From: Pontiellaceae bacterium B12219
GTDB taxonomy: Bacteria > Verrucomicrobiota > Kiritimatiellia > Kiritimatiellales > Pontiellaceae
DNA length: 39,584 bases
NCBI GenBank assembly: GCA_029432795.1
Contig: JARNMJ010000042.1
Span: 1 to 39,584, forward strand
Direction of reading: 5' to 3'
Shown: positions 31,731-39,161 of the stretch, one piece after another
Numbering within the stretch: position 1 is the first letter of the stretch
Layout of the letters: every line of letters begins with the position of its first letter
Notes under the pieces: model-generated
Seen by the model: only the letters and a program-made list of their open reading frames with translations
The model's database searches: none
Told to the model about the DNA's origin: nothing
Translations under genes and position numbers: made by a program

Positions 31731-32927
31731 TTACGCGTTCAGCGCTTCCGCAATGGAATCGCAAACGTAGTCGATGTTAGCGGATGTGAGGCCGGCCAGG
31801 TTGATGCGACCGCCATTCACAATGTAAATCGATTTGTTTTCTTTCAGCCAGGCCACCGTTTCATTGGAGAGGCCACTGAATGAAAACATGCCGCGCTGTT
31901 CTTTAATGAACGAAAAGTCCTGCTTAACACCACGGGAAGCAAGACCATCCACCAGTGCCACACGCATGGCTTTAATACGCTCGCGCATTTCGGCCACTTC
32001 GCCAATCCACTGGTCATACAGCCCGGCATCGGTCAGCACGCCGCTGGCGGCGAGGCCGCCATGTGCCGGCGGATTGGAATAGTTCACCCGAATGGTCGTT
32101 TTGATGTGGCTCATCGCCACAGCCGCTTCGGCTGCATTCGGGCTGACCACCGTCAGCGCGCCGGTCCGTTCATTGTACAGCCCCAGGTTCTTGGAGAAGG
32201 AACTGGCCACAAGGAAATCGATTCCGGCCGCCGCAAATTTTTCAACGGCACCGCGGTCGCCTTCAATACTGTCGCCAAAACCCTGATAGGCAAAATCGAG
32301 GAACGGAATCCAGCCTTTGGAAACGGCCACATTCACCACCTGATCCCACTGTTCTCCGGACAGGTCAACGCCGGTCGGGTTATGACAGCACACATGCAGC
32401 AGTACCACATTCCCGGCCGGAACAGCGTTCAACGCTTCAAGCATGCCCTCGAAATCAACGCCTTTGCTTGCCGCATCGTAATAGGGATAATCTTTAATAC
32501 TGAAACCGGCCGCGCTGAAAATTCCCTTGTGGTTGGCCCAGGTCGGGGTGCTCACCCAAAGCGTGGCATCAGGGCTGAATTTCTTCAGCAGATCAGCACC
32601 AACACGCAGAGCACCCGTTCCTCCGGGGGAATGAATCGTGGAAGCGCGCTTTGCAGCAATGACTTCGCTATCCGCGCCGAAAAGAAGCTTCTGCACCGCC
32701 GCGGCATAGGCCGGGCTTCCGGAGATCGGAAGATAGCCTTTGGAGGTCTCGGTCTTAACGAGTTTTTCTTCGGCGGTTTTTACACACTTCAGAATGGGCG
32801 TATTGCCTTCGTCGTCTTTAAAGACGCCGACGCCGAGGTTAACCTTGTTCGGGTTTGAATCGCTCTTGAAGGCCTCTGTCAGGCCGAGAATCGCATCGGC
32901 CGGAGCCGCTTCAATTTCTTTCCACAT
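31731..32927 (-). CDS. Aspartate/aromatic aminotransferase (class I)
   Basis: PLP enzyme of the AspC/TyrB group, exchanging amino groups between aspartate or aromatic amino acids and 2-oxoglutarate. It shows VNLGVGVFKDDEG near the start, HNPTGVD, the PLP lysine in SSFSKNLGLYNER and the substrate arginine near FSFSGL/GRINLAG. Length 398. The ATG at 32927 (MWKEIEAA) is preferred over ATG 32933 because AAGGA lies at proper distance only from the former. The upstream NDK-like gene ends 15 bp away, so they share a transcript. A one-mismatch dispersed palindrome lies at 32308-32322. Aspartate versus aromatic preference cannot be decided. Confidence 0.93.
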   Translation of the reverse strand: MWKEIEAAPADAILGLTEAFKSDSNPNKVNLGVGVFKDDEGNTPILKCVKTAEEKLVKTETSKGYLPISGSPAYAAAVQKLLFGADSEVIAAKRASTIHSPGGTGALRVGADLLKKFSPDATLWVSTPTWANHKGIFSAAGFSIKDYPYYDAASKGVDFEGMLEALNAVPAGNVVLLHVCCHNPTGVDLSGEQWDQVVNVAVSKGWIPFLDFAYQGFGDSIEGDRGAVEKFAAAGIDFLVASSFSKNLGLYNERTGALTVVSPNAAEAAVAMSHIKTTIRVNYSNPPAHGGLAASGVLTDAGLYDQWIGEVAEMRERIKAMRVALVDGLASRGVKQDFSFIKEQRGMFSFSGLSNETVAWLKENKSIYIVNGGRINLAGLTSANIDYVCDSIAEALNA

Positions 32928-32942
32928 AGTCATATCCTTATT

Positions 32943-34103
32943 TTAACCGAAATACCGTTCGTACCACCGTCTGACAGTGTCTTCTTCGACTTTCAGAATT
33001 CCGATTTCGCGCAGTGCGTTTTCCGCGGAATCCGATGCATGTGCCGCATTGACCATGATATCCGTTCCGAATTCCTTGCGAACAGAACCCGGCGCGGCCT
33101 TGCTGGGATCGGTCGGCCCGAGAATGTTACGAATCTTTTCGACTGCATTTTCTCCGGCGTAGACCAGCGTCATACAACGAACTTTACCTTCGTTCTGGGC
33201 TTCATCCTCGGAAACATCGGGAGCCCATTCCCCGGTCATGAAGTTCATGATGCTGTAGAACTGGTGGTCACCGAAAGCCGGGCCGAGCGTTCCTTCGAGC
33301 GCGGTTTTGACATCGTCGGGCATATCAAATCCGAACTCATCTTTCAGCACATTGCAAGCGCGGTTCACGGCCATGCCTCCGAGTTTATCACGCAAGACCG
33401 ACTGCACCGGCCCATAGAATTCCAGCGCTTCGGCCAGACTCATCCGCAGCAGCTTCGCCCCGATCAGGCGCAGGCCGGACCGTGAGAAAATATCCATGAT
33501 ATTCCCCGGACGGGAGTTCGGGAAAGTGAAGTTATCCGGTTTGATGATGACCAGTGTTTTCTGGACATCATCCTGATCGTTCAACCGAATGGCGTTTTTC
33601 AGAATTCCTCCATCCGATTCAGAGTATTCCGACCAGAGACCGAGGGTGTCCTTCACGATCTGCGTAGTGGGTCCCGTGAGCACTGCCGGCTCGAAATAGG
33701 TTACATTACCGTCGTGGTCTTTAATGTAATCGCCATAGGTTCCGCGAATGGTATCGGCACTCTCGATCGAATCTTCAAATCCGCCGATAGCGTCGCGCAG
33801 CTTACGCACCGCACCTTCGCCTTCGAACAGCAACATCAGCACACGGTGCACCTGTCCTTCATCCGAAGGAGAAAGTTCCCGCTCAATATATTCCGAGAGC
33901 AATTCCCGAATATCCGGCCATACATCCTTCTCTTCCCGTATCAAATCCGCGTAGCGTTTCACGAGCTCCTGACTCGGTCCAAACATGCGCGCAGCCACCA
34001 GATCAAGACCGGTTGTACTGAGTAAACGACCCAACACCCCACCCGTGCGCGACTTGCGCAGGGTATACGGTGTGACTAATACATATCCAAGTTCCTTTGA
34101 CAT
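32943..34103 (-). CDS. Tandem two-domain nucleoside diphosphate kinase-like protein
   Basis: A 386-residue protein made of two NDK folds. The C-terminal domain (about residues 200-375) keeps LVIIKPDNF, LIGAKLLRMS with FYG, GPTDPSKAAPGSVRKEFG and the phosphohistidine in VNAAHASDS (His355), so it should transfer phosphate between nucleoside triphosphates and diphosphates. The N-terminal domain (about 1-180) has recognisable remnants (LGYVLVTPYTL, GLDLVAARMF, IRGTYGDYI) but no catalytic histidine. Ordinary NDK is about 140 residues, single-domain. Start ATG 34103 was chosen for its strong AGGAGG site; the frame is open further upstream. Cotranscribed with aspC, divergent from the RsmB-like gene. 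Confidence 0.85.
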   Translation of the reverse strand: MSKELGYVLVTPYTLRKSRTGGVLGRLLSTTGLDLVAARMFGPSQELVKRYADLIREEKDVWPDIRELLSEYIERELSPSDEGQVHRVLMLLFEGEGAVRKLRDAIGGFEDSIESADTIRGTYGDYIKDHDGNVTYFEPAVLTGPTTQIVKDTLGLWSEYSESDGGILKNAIRLNDQDDVQKTLVIIKPDNFTFPNSRPGNIMDIFSRSGLRLIGAKLLRMSLAEALEFYGPVQSVLRDKLGGMAVNRACNVLKDEFGFDMPDDVKTALEGTLGPAFGDHQFYSIMNFMTGEWAPDVSEDEAQNEGKVRCMTLVYAGENAVEKIRNILGPTDPSKAAPGSVRKEFGTDIMVNAAHASDSAENALREIGILKVEEDTVRRWYERYFG

Positions 34104-34176
34104 TCTTATCCTCCTGAAGTATTGGTGCAGTTCATACCGACCAACCTTTACCGCTACAATATCGAAATGCGACTTT

Positions 34177-35475
34177 ATGAATAACGAAACCCGAACCACA
34201 CCCCTGCCCGACAAAGTAGTACGACGCCATGCAGAGCTGCTCGAAGAGCTGCTGCCCGAATTTTCCCGACTCGTTATTGAGGAAGGAAGACCGGCCGATG
34301 CCCTGCTTTACCGCTTTCTACGAACACGCCGTGAACTTGGCTCACGCGACCGCCGCTTTCTATCGCAGGCAATCTTTTCCTATTTCCGCTGGTACGGCTG
34401 GACTGTTGCCAGGCTGAAGCTCAGTGGCTCCGAGGCCTGCCTGCTGGGCACGGCACTCGATTCAACCGAACTGCCCTACAGCTTCAGCTATCTGGAAACC
34501 CGCTGCAAACTGCCCTTCAAGGTGGAACCGCTCGCACAACTGAGCACCGAGCAGCAATGCGCAAAACTCAACGAGCTGTTTGCCGGCCGCGAAGACTTCC
34601 AACCCCTGGAACTTTCCGATCTGGTTCTGCCGGAGTTTGGAACCGTGATCGACCCGGAACAGGAATCCGACCTGATTAAATCCTTTCAGCAGCGTCCGCC
34701 GGCATGGATCCGTTCCCGCGTCGAGGCGAACAATCTGGTCGGAGTTCTGAAAGAAAAAAACGTTGTCGGCGAAATACATCCCGTACTGTCTGCGGCCATT
34801 GCTGTCGATGCCGGTATCAGCCTCCAGAACGTGCTTCAGGCCCAGTCCGGACAGTTTGTTGTACAGGACCTCGCCTCACAGTGTGTCGGGCTTATTGCCG
34901 ATCCTCAGCCCGATGGCGATTGGTGGGACTGCTGCGCCGGTGCCGGCGGAAAGTCGATGCATCTGGCCGATCTGATGCCGGAAGGCAAAGTGCTCTCCAC
35001 CGATGTACGCATTGACGCGCTGAAGGAACTTAAAAAACGCGCCCGGAAATACGGCATCAAACCCATCCGTACGCAGCTCTTCAATGCCGTGAATGATGAG
35101 CCGTTCACCAAAACCTTCGATGGCGTGCTCGTGGATGCCCCCTGCTCCGGCTGGGGAACGTGGAGCCGAAACCCGGATGCCCGCTGGCGCGCTTCGCGCC
35201 GCGATGTCATCCAGTGCGCCACCCGCCAACTCAAAATTCTGAATACGGCCAAGTGGTGCGTAAAACCGGGCGGATTACTGATTTACGCCGTCTGCACATT
35301 CACCCGCCCGGAAACCGAAGAAGTGGTTCAAGCCTTTTTGGAACAGCATACTGACTTCCAGCTTGAACCTTTCGCGAATCCGATGACCGGCGCGCCGACC
35401 GACGGACAACTGCAGATCTGGCCGTGGGATGCACCCGGCGACGGCATGTTCATTGCCCGGTTAAGACGTTCATAA
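34177..35475 (+). CDS. RsmB/NOP2-Sun family RNA m5C methyltransferase
   Basis: A 432-residue RNA cytosine-5 methyltransferase. The N-terminal about 130 residues are helical, as in the NusB-like part of RsmB (LLPEFSRLVIEEGRPADALLYRFLR). The catalytic domain has SAM motif DCCAGAGGKSMHLA, motif IV VDAPCSGWGTW (Cys about residue 321) and motif VI AVCTFTRPE (catalytic Cys about residue 372). RsmB methylates 16S rRNA C967 in E. coli; the short N-terminal part leaves the target open. ATG 34177 has no strong ribosome site, but upstream extensions would enter the divergent NDK-like gene. Followed by a strong hairpin. Confidence 0.88.
   Translation: MNNETRTTPLPDKVVRRHAELLEELLPEFSRLVIEEGRPADALLYRFLRTRRELGSRDRRFLSQAIFSYFRWYGWTVARLKLSGSEACLLGTALDSTELPYSFSYLETRCKLPFKVEPLAQLSTEQQCAKLNELFAGREDFQPLELSDLVLPEFGTVIDPEQESDLIKSFQQRPPAWIRSRVEANNLVGVLKEKNVVGEIHPVLSAAIAVDAGISLQNVLQAQSGQFVVQDLASQCVGLIADPQPDGDWWDCCAGAGGKSMHLADLMPEGKVLSTDVRIDALKELKKRARKYGIKPIRTQLFNAVNDEPFTKTFDGVLVDAPCSGWGTWSRNPDARWRASRRDVIQCATRQLKILNTAKWCVKPGGLLIYAVCTFTRPETEEVVQAFLEQHTDFQLEPFANPMTGAPTDGQLQIWPWDAPGDGMFIARLRRS
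34597..34611. repeat. TTCCARNNNYTGGAA, copy 15
   Basis: Exact copy, centre ACCCC, inside the RsmB-like gene; phase F-Q-P-L-E. Confidence 0.9.
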
Positions 35476-35481
35476 ATGCCC

Positions 35482-35522
35482 CCTTTCCGGGCCGCCATTG
35501 ACGTGGCGGTTTCCCGGAAAGG
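35482..35522. terminator. Long hairpin between convergent genes
   Basis: CCTTTCCGGG (35482-35491) pairs with CCCGGAAAGG (35513-35522), continued inside by CCGCCA / TGGCGG after a 3-nt bulge, with loop TTGACG. It sits between the RsmB-like stop and the stop of the convergent hypothetical gene and lacks a T tract. Confidence 0.8.
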
Positions 35523-35537
35523 CCGAAATCGCTACCG

Positions 35538-35861
35538 CTATTTTTCCAGCAGCTCAAGAAAATCAATGTCGGTGTTTTCGAAGCTGATGCTGCCGATACG
35601 CAGCTGAATGGTTTCGGCGGTAGGCGGAGGCAGCTCGAGGGCATCGAGCACCAGTTTTCCGGTGAATTCCTCGTCCCATCCGCGCAGCCGTAAACGCACG
35701 CGCCGATTGAGCACAATATGGAATTTTTCTTCCAGCCGCTGGAATGCCAGTTTCTGCTCGGAATGGAATTGAAACCAGCCCTCCTCGCCCAGATCACGCG
35801 GGAATTCGAGCAGGTCGTCTGCGGCAAAGTTAAAATCAAGCTGGTCCTTCGGTATTTCCAT
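35538..35861 (-). CDS. Hypothetical protein, 107 residues
   Basis: I do not recognise a family. The protein starts MEIPKDQLDF, is acidic in its first third, then has alternating strands (FHIVLNRRVRLRLRGWDEEFTGKLVLD) and ends TDIDFLELLEK. There is no signal peptide, membrane segment or cysteine. The second third suggests a small beta-barrel-like or SH3/PilZ-like fold, but that is only a composition impression. ATG 35861 is preferred over upstream in-frame starts because the extra residues are not protein-like; the ribosome site is weak. It is a lone gene, convergent with the methyltransferase. A dispersed palindrome is inside it. Confidence 0.6.
   Translation of the reverse strand: MEIPKDQLDFNFAADDLLEFPRDLGEEGWFQFHSEQKLAFQRLEEKFHIVLNRRVRLRLRGWDEEFTGKLVLDALELPPPTAETIQLRIGSISFENTDIDFLELLEK
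35730..35744. repeat. TTCCARNNNYTGGAA, copy 16
   Basis: Exact copy, centre GCCGC, inside the hypothetical gene; phase F-Q-R-L-E. Confidence 0.9.
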
Positions 35862-35945
35862 AAGCGCGCCACGATAGCCAAAAGCAGACCGTTTGAAAAT
35901 TGGCTTTCTTATTTTTCCAAGGGTTAAAAAGTCAACTGGCTGAAT

Positions 35946-36059
35946 ATGAACAGGTTGCCGAAAATGGTTTTTCAACGTTTCGCCGATCGAACCGACCTGT
36001 CCAATACCTGCGAATTCATCATCAACGTGCTTGAAGAAAAAGGCCTGCGGGTTACATAA
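35946..36059 (+). CDS. Possible 37-codon ORF, unknown
   Basis: ATG 35946 (or ATG 35964) opens a short frame ending TAA at 36057-36059 and containing MVFQRFADRTDLSNTC and IINVLEEKGLRVT. The composition is protein-like and the end lies 20 bp before the lipoprotein start, but it lacks a ribosome binding site. It may be a small protein or the 3' remnant of a larger gene. Confidence 0.3.
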   Translation: MNRLPKMVFQRFADRTDLSNTCEFIINVLEEKGLRVT

Positions 36060-36079
36060 TACATCAAAGGAATTAAACT

Positions 36080-36283
36080 ATGAAAAAACAACAGATTACC
36101 CCTCTTTGTCTTACCGTCCTCATGATGCTTGGAAGCGGATGTATTACCCGAACCGTTAGTGATCAGCCCCAATACCGCGGAAACTCTTCGGCAGGAAAAA
36201 AGCTCGGATCAAAAACGGACAATGAAAATGTAATTTCCAAAGAACGCATTTGGTTCTGGCAAAGCGAATTCAGAAATCCGTAG
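36080..36283 (+). CDS. Small lipoprotein, unknown
   Basis: A 67-residue exported lipoprotein. Residues 1-20 are a lipoprotein signal (KKQQ, hydrophobic core, lipobox LGSGC with Cys21). The mature part is only about 46 residues, polar, ending KERIWFWQSEFRNP. AAAGGA precedes the start at 9 bp. It resembles the small YceK/YidQ-like lipoproteins in size and layout but I cannot assign a family. Another frame immediately after it (from about 36282) holds a broken zinc-ribbon ORF, so the two may be parts of one former gene. Confidence 0.7.
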   Translation: MKKQQITPLCLTVLMMLGSGCITRTVSDQPQYRGNSSAGKKLGSKTDNENVISKERIWFWQSEFRNP

Positions 36284-36317
36284 TCCCGACATCGAAGAGC
36301 ATCCGCACCGTGAAACC

Positions 36318-36600
36318 ATGGGTGAAGAGATGGCCTCGCTGATTCATCCCCGGGCGCGGGGAACCCTTTATGCCGCCGCATCCGTATTCGGCCCGTTCCA
36401 GAACGATATAAACGCTGAATCCACCTATGCCCACCGCTGCCCGAAATGCGACCACCACACACTGGTTCGTCTCCGGCCCCACGATCAGAAATCCCCGTGA
36501 CTTTGTAACCACTGCGGAAACGATGCCGATGAATTCGGCAACAAACTTTCAATGAAAAAAGGTCGGAACCCGAAAGTTCCGACCTTTGAAAAACTGGGGT
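36318..36600 (+). pseudogene. Zinc-ribbon ORF interrupted by in-frame TGA
   Basis: From ATG 36318 the frame gives 60 residues ending with HRCPKCDHHTLVRL and a TGA at 36498-36500. In the same frame it continues directly with LCNHCGNDADEFGNKLS, which supplies the second CxxC of a zinc ribbon. A TGG-to-TGA change (giving P-W-L-C) would explain it. The remaining frame runs through the hairpin at 36558 to a stop at 36600, so the original 3' end is also unclear. Selenocysteine is possible in principle, but no partner evidence exists. Confidence 0.45.
36558..36587 (-). terminator. Intrinsic terminator (minus direction)
   Basis: Perfect stem AAAGGTCGGAAC / GTTCCGACCTTT (36558-36569, 36576-36587) with a 6-nt loop. 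On the minus strand it runs into TTTTTT; on the plus strand only TTT follows. It lies just beyond the minus-strand tRNA 3' fragment, the place of a tRNA terminator. Confidence 0.85.
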
Positions 36601-36616
36601 GAAAGACGGGATTCGA
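36595..36616 (-). other. tRNA 3'-end fragment, candidate attachment site (attR)
   Basis: Read on the minus strand, these 22 nt are TCGAAT (T-loop), CCCGT (T-stem 3' side), CTTTCAC (acceptor 3' side), C (discriminator) and CCA: the exact spacing of a tRNA 3' end. C at position 73 is typical of tRNA-His. The 5' part of the tRNA is absent upstream (T-stem partner and acceptor do not pair), so this is a fragment. The terminator follows on the left, and A+T-rich accessory DNA starts on the right, as expected for the distal end of an integrated island. Confidence 0.6.
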
Positions 36617-36671
36617 TTTAACAGAAACCACATCCTTCTACCAACAAGATACTTACGCAACCCTTCAGGTC

Positions 36672-36720
36672 ATTGCTACACTTTGCAGATTTAACTTTGT
36701 GTGCCAAAATGTGTAGCAAT
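36672..36720. repeat. Inverted repeat ATTGCTACAC inside island edge
   Basis: ATTGCTACAC (36672-36681) and its exact complement GTGTAGCAAT (36711-36720) flank a 29-nt A+T-rich loop; TTTG/CAAAA extends the pairing imperfectly. It lies 56 bp inside the candidate island boundary and could be an arm-type recombinase site or a hairpin. The rest of 36617-36850 shows no gene. Confidence 0.7.
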
Positions 36721-36850
36721 TCAGGGAGTAAAATACCAGTCAAAACCCATACTCGTTCAGTCCCGATTAAAAAAAGTTTAAAAAAAATCAAAATCACCCA
36801 CTTGAATGTCTGGCGATTTGGATAAGTACTTCCAGTGATACAATACAGAA

Positions 36851-37111
36851 ATGGTCACTATCGAAATTATGAACGAAGAACTTAAAGATGCTATTCGGCA
36901 ATTTACCCTTAGGGAAAAAGGCATAGACTGGGCGCGGTGCTTAAGGACGGATCATCCATCTACGGGCATTCTTGAGACAAAAGAGTCATTCATGCTCGCA
37001 ATGCAAAACCAGACCTCGAAGCATCAAAAAATTACTATATATGAAATCAGCGTTGGGGGCGGTCAAATCAGCTTTGCAACATGGCGCGATATGGAAACGC
37101 GAATATTTTAA
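36851..37111 (+). CDS. Hypothetical protein, island gene
   Basis: An 86-residue protein I do not recognise, with a helical first half (NEELKDAIRQFTLREKGIDW) and a beta-type second half (ITIYEISVGGGQISFATW). Its base composition is more A+T-rich than the genes left of 36.6 kb. A TACAAT hexamer lies only 7 bp before ATG 36851, so the start may be leaderless, or may be the ATG at 36869. An overlapping frame (36972-37205) ends later; a frameshift joining the two cannot be excluded. Weak gene call. Confidence 0.4.
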   Translation: MVTIEIMNEELKDAIRQFTLREKGIDWARCLRTDHPSTGILETKESFMLAMQNQTSKHQKITIYEISVGGGQISFATWRDMETRIF

Positions 37112-37294
37112 AAATGCGAAAAAATATTTATTGGGGAATCTGAATATTATCCCCACCCCAGAGGACAGGGTACGGGCTTTAAAAATAAATCATTTTCGGT
37201 TGTGAATATTTTTCTGGAGTCGAATTCATTTCATCACCAGAAACCAATATTTAGAATTACCTCTGCAATAAATCTATCAATCCTAGCGGGGATT

Positions 37295-37504
37295 CTATCT
37301 CAGATGCCCCTTAGCTGAAGACCCCCTCGCAAAGATAAAACTTAACAATGGCTTACCTCCCGCAATGAGAATACCAAGACCTATTGAACCCAATCCTGCC
37401 AAGAATAACTCCTCTGGCACTTCGATTTCCGTTTTCGCTATAAGAAGAAACACAATAGCCCCAAAGCCAATGAGAACAGCACTAAATATAAATCGCTTTT
37501 TCAT
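37295..37504 (-). CDS. Small two-helix membrane protein, island gene
   Basis: 69 residues: a positively charged start (MKKR), membrane helix 1 (about 5-24), a short acidic loop (KTEIEVPEE), helix 2 (about 33-57, glycine-rich LAGLGSIGLGILIAGG), and a basic tail. Unknown function. It is the last in a row of four same-strand small genes (38676 to 37295) and starts 12 bp after its upstream neighbour. Ribosome site AGGAT lies just upstream of ATG 37504. Confidence 0.55.
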   Translation of the reverse strand: MKKRFIFSAVLIGFGAIVFLLIAKTEIEVPEELFLAGLGSIGLGILIAGGKPLLSFIFARGSSAKGHLR

Positions 37505-37516
37505 GAGGATAATTCC

Positions 37517-37702
37517 TTAAACCTTCGTTACTTTCCACTTCCCGCAAACCTTACAGGATCGACTTCCGTATTTCGGATTTTGCAATGAATTGGAACAGTG
37601 TACTGGAGCTTTCATGCACCCAACCGTTCCACAATTATCACATCGAACAAGTTGACTACCGCACCTTCCGCCGTTATTTGCAGTATTTTGACATTGGGAC
37701 AT
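37517..37702 (-). CDS. Small cysteine-rich (zinc-binding) protein
   Basis: 61 residues with eight cysteines in zinc-ribbon-like pairs: SQCQN, GGRC, CDNCGTVGC, HCSN, SCKVCGKW. It probably binds one or two zinc ions. ATG 37702 was chosen because GAGG lies 7-8 bp upstream; a longer reading to 37759 overlaps the neighbour by 44 bp. It sits between a zinc-ribbon membrane protein gene and the small membrane protein gene. Function unknown. Confidence 0.6.
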   Translation of the reverse strand: MSQCQNTANNGGRCGSQLVRCDNCGTVGCMKAPVHCSNSLQNPKYGSRSCKVCGKWKVTKV

Positions 37703-37715
37703 CTGAATACCTCGC

Positions 37716-38270
37716 TTATTTAGATTCGTGTGTGGTGGTTTGCGTAGTTGCAGATTCATCCAATATAAATGCAGGGTTTATCACCAAGGCTGGTTTTTTC
37801 TTGATTCCCCCTTCCATATAGGAGTGAGTTAATATCCCCTTTATCATCACCGTGTCACCTTTATGCGAATCCTTGAAAAGCTTCCGTTCATTCGAGTCTC
37901 TGAATTCAAGCTTAACTCTTATTTCGTAATCCGAGTTATCTTCATAAAATTCGGTTTCAGAGCGATTAAGTTTGGAAATAGTAATCGGCCACTCAACTAC
38001 GACCCCGCTGTTTCCATTTACGAACTGTTCAATCGATCCCGTTTCGAGCAATACTTTTGCTACCTCGGATCGTTCCAGATCAGAAGGCACAGCCTCGCTT
38101 AAGGAGTCTATCTCGTTCTGAGTTGTTGAAATGGCACCAATGATTATGAGTATCGGTATTATTAAGAAAACGAGAACACAGCCCAACCCTCTGTAATTTT
38201 TCGCCCCGCATTCAGGACAAAATTTATTAGTCCGCTCCATCTTGTTGCCGCATTTTTTACATTTTACCAT
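37716..38270 (-). CDS. Zinc-ribbon, membrane helix and OB-fold (tRNA_anti-like) protein
   Basis: A 184-residue protein with a clear layout: N-terminal zinc ribbon (CKKCGNKM..FCPECGAK), one membrane helix (about 30-48), a linker with acidic residues, and a C-terminal domain (about 70-170) with the EVAKVLLETGSIEQF start and DTVMIKGILTHSY segment typical of the OB-fold tRNA_anti-like domain. The OB domain is predicted outside or at the membrane face; the ligand is unknown. It follows the next zinc-ribbon membrane gene by 25 bp. Confidence 0.7.
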   Translation of the reverse strand: MVKCKKCGNKMERTNKFCPECGAKNYRGLGCVLVFLIIPILIIIGAISTTQNEIDSLSEAVPSDLERSEVAKVLLETGSIEQFVNGNSGVVVEWPITISKLNRSETEFYEDNSDYEIRVKLEFRDSNERKLFKDSHKGDTVMIKGILTHSYMEGGIKKKPALVINPAFILDESATTQTTTHESK

Positions 38271-38295
38271 TCTATTATCCTCGACTAATAAACGA

Positions 38296-38676
38296 TCAAT
38301 TACTGTTCAAATACCCGATGACGAAAATAATTCCGAGTATAACGGGCAACGTGAAATGAAGCCAAAATATCACCTTGAGAAAGGTAAAACCCGGAGGGTT
38401 TTCATTGATGATGATGCTGGTTTTCTTGGCTTGCGATAAAAACACCAAGTTTGCGATTAAACCCACGATATAGAACCCCACATAATAGAGGATTAAAGCA
38501 ATAAGCCCCTGCCAGACGAACGCCTTATTCCTATGTAGTGCTATGGTAATTTCATCTGCCATTGTTGCGGTGTCAGATGGCATTTTTGGTTCAGAAATGG
38601 TAGCCTCTGCTTTAGGGTTGCAATTGTCGCAAGTCTCCCCATCAGGTATCTCTTTTCCACAATCTACACAAAACAT
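38296..38676 (-). CDS. Zinc-ribbon membrane protein, island gene
   Basis: 126 residues: an N-terminal zinc ribbon (CVDCGKEIPDGETCDNC), a polar linker, then two membrane helices (about 55-78 and 100-122) with a short charged stretch (QAKKTSIIINEN) between. It probably heads the minus-strand run of four small genes. A GGGGGATG-like stretch upstream of ATG 38676 can serve as ribosome site. Function unknown. Confidence 0.65.
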   Translation of the reverse strand: MFCVDCGKEIPDGETCDNCNPKAEATISEPKMPSDTATMADEITIALHRNKAFVWQGLIALILYYVGFYIVGLIANLVFLSQAKKTSIIINENPPGFTFLKVIFWLHFTLPVILGIIFVIGYLNSN

Positions 38677-38878
38677 CTACATCCCCCTCATCATTTAAAG
38701 CCAAAAACCTCTATCACTAACTCAGGATCAAGAAATTCATCCATTGAAGTGATCAGGTTCATACCAACTCGTCACAACCAATCCCATACAAGTCAATAAG
38801 CGTATATTAAGAAAGCTGGAACACAAGCCATTTGTGTCTCAATAGATCACAAAGCATTGTTGGGAGATAATTCCCGCA
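38677..38878. other. Divergent spacer
   Basis: A 202-bp A+T-rich gap between the zinc-ribbon operon and the XRE-type regulator gene. No gene seen; it should contain both promoters and any operator of the regulator, but I see no convincing dyad. Confidence 0.4.
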
Positions 38879-39112
38879 ATGAAGAAAACTATTTATGATG
38901 AACGCTACATTGCTCTGGTTCTGTGGCTAAAGAAGACACGAAAAGAAAAGAAGATTACCATGCGGAATCTTGCCGCTCAGATGGGATGTAGCTATGCGTT
39001 CATTTCCAAATATGAAAAGAACCAAGTTCGATTGGATGTACTTCAATACTTTGAAATTTGCACCCTGCTAGAGGTAGACCCCTCTGATGGGTTTCGACAA
39101 TTAGGAACTTAA
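38879..39112 (+). CDS. XRE-family helix-turn-helix regulator
   Basis: A 77-residue single-domain DNA-binding protein. The HTH spans about residues 13-70: ALVLWLKKTRKEKKITMRNL, AAQMGCSYAFISKYEKNQVR (recognition helix) and LDVLQYFEICTLLEVDP. Such small Cro/CI-like proteins control island or phage genes, or act as antitoxins. GGGAG precedes the start at about 11 bp. It is divergent from the zinc-ribbon gene row, which it may control (inference). Confidence 0.85.
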   Translation: MKKTIYDERYIALVLWLKKTRKEKKITMRNLAAQMGCSYAFISKYEKNQVRLDVLQYFEICTLLEVDPSDGFRQLGT

Positions 39113-39161
39113 AAGTTACCACCAAGACAAATGTGCTTACATTTATTCTGAGTTATCACTT

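Noticed and set aside
36972-37205. 77-codon ORF overlapping the hypothetical gene at 36851
   Set aside because: Basic, cysteine-scattered shadow-like sequence in its first half; kept only as a possible frameshift partner.
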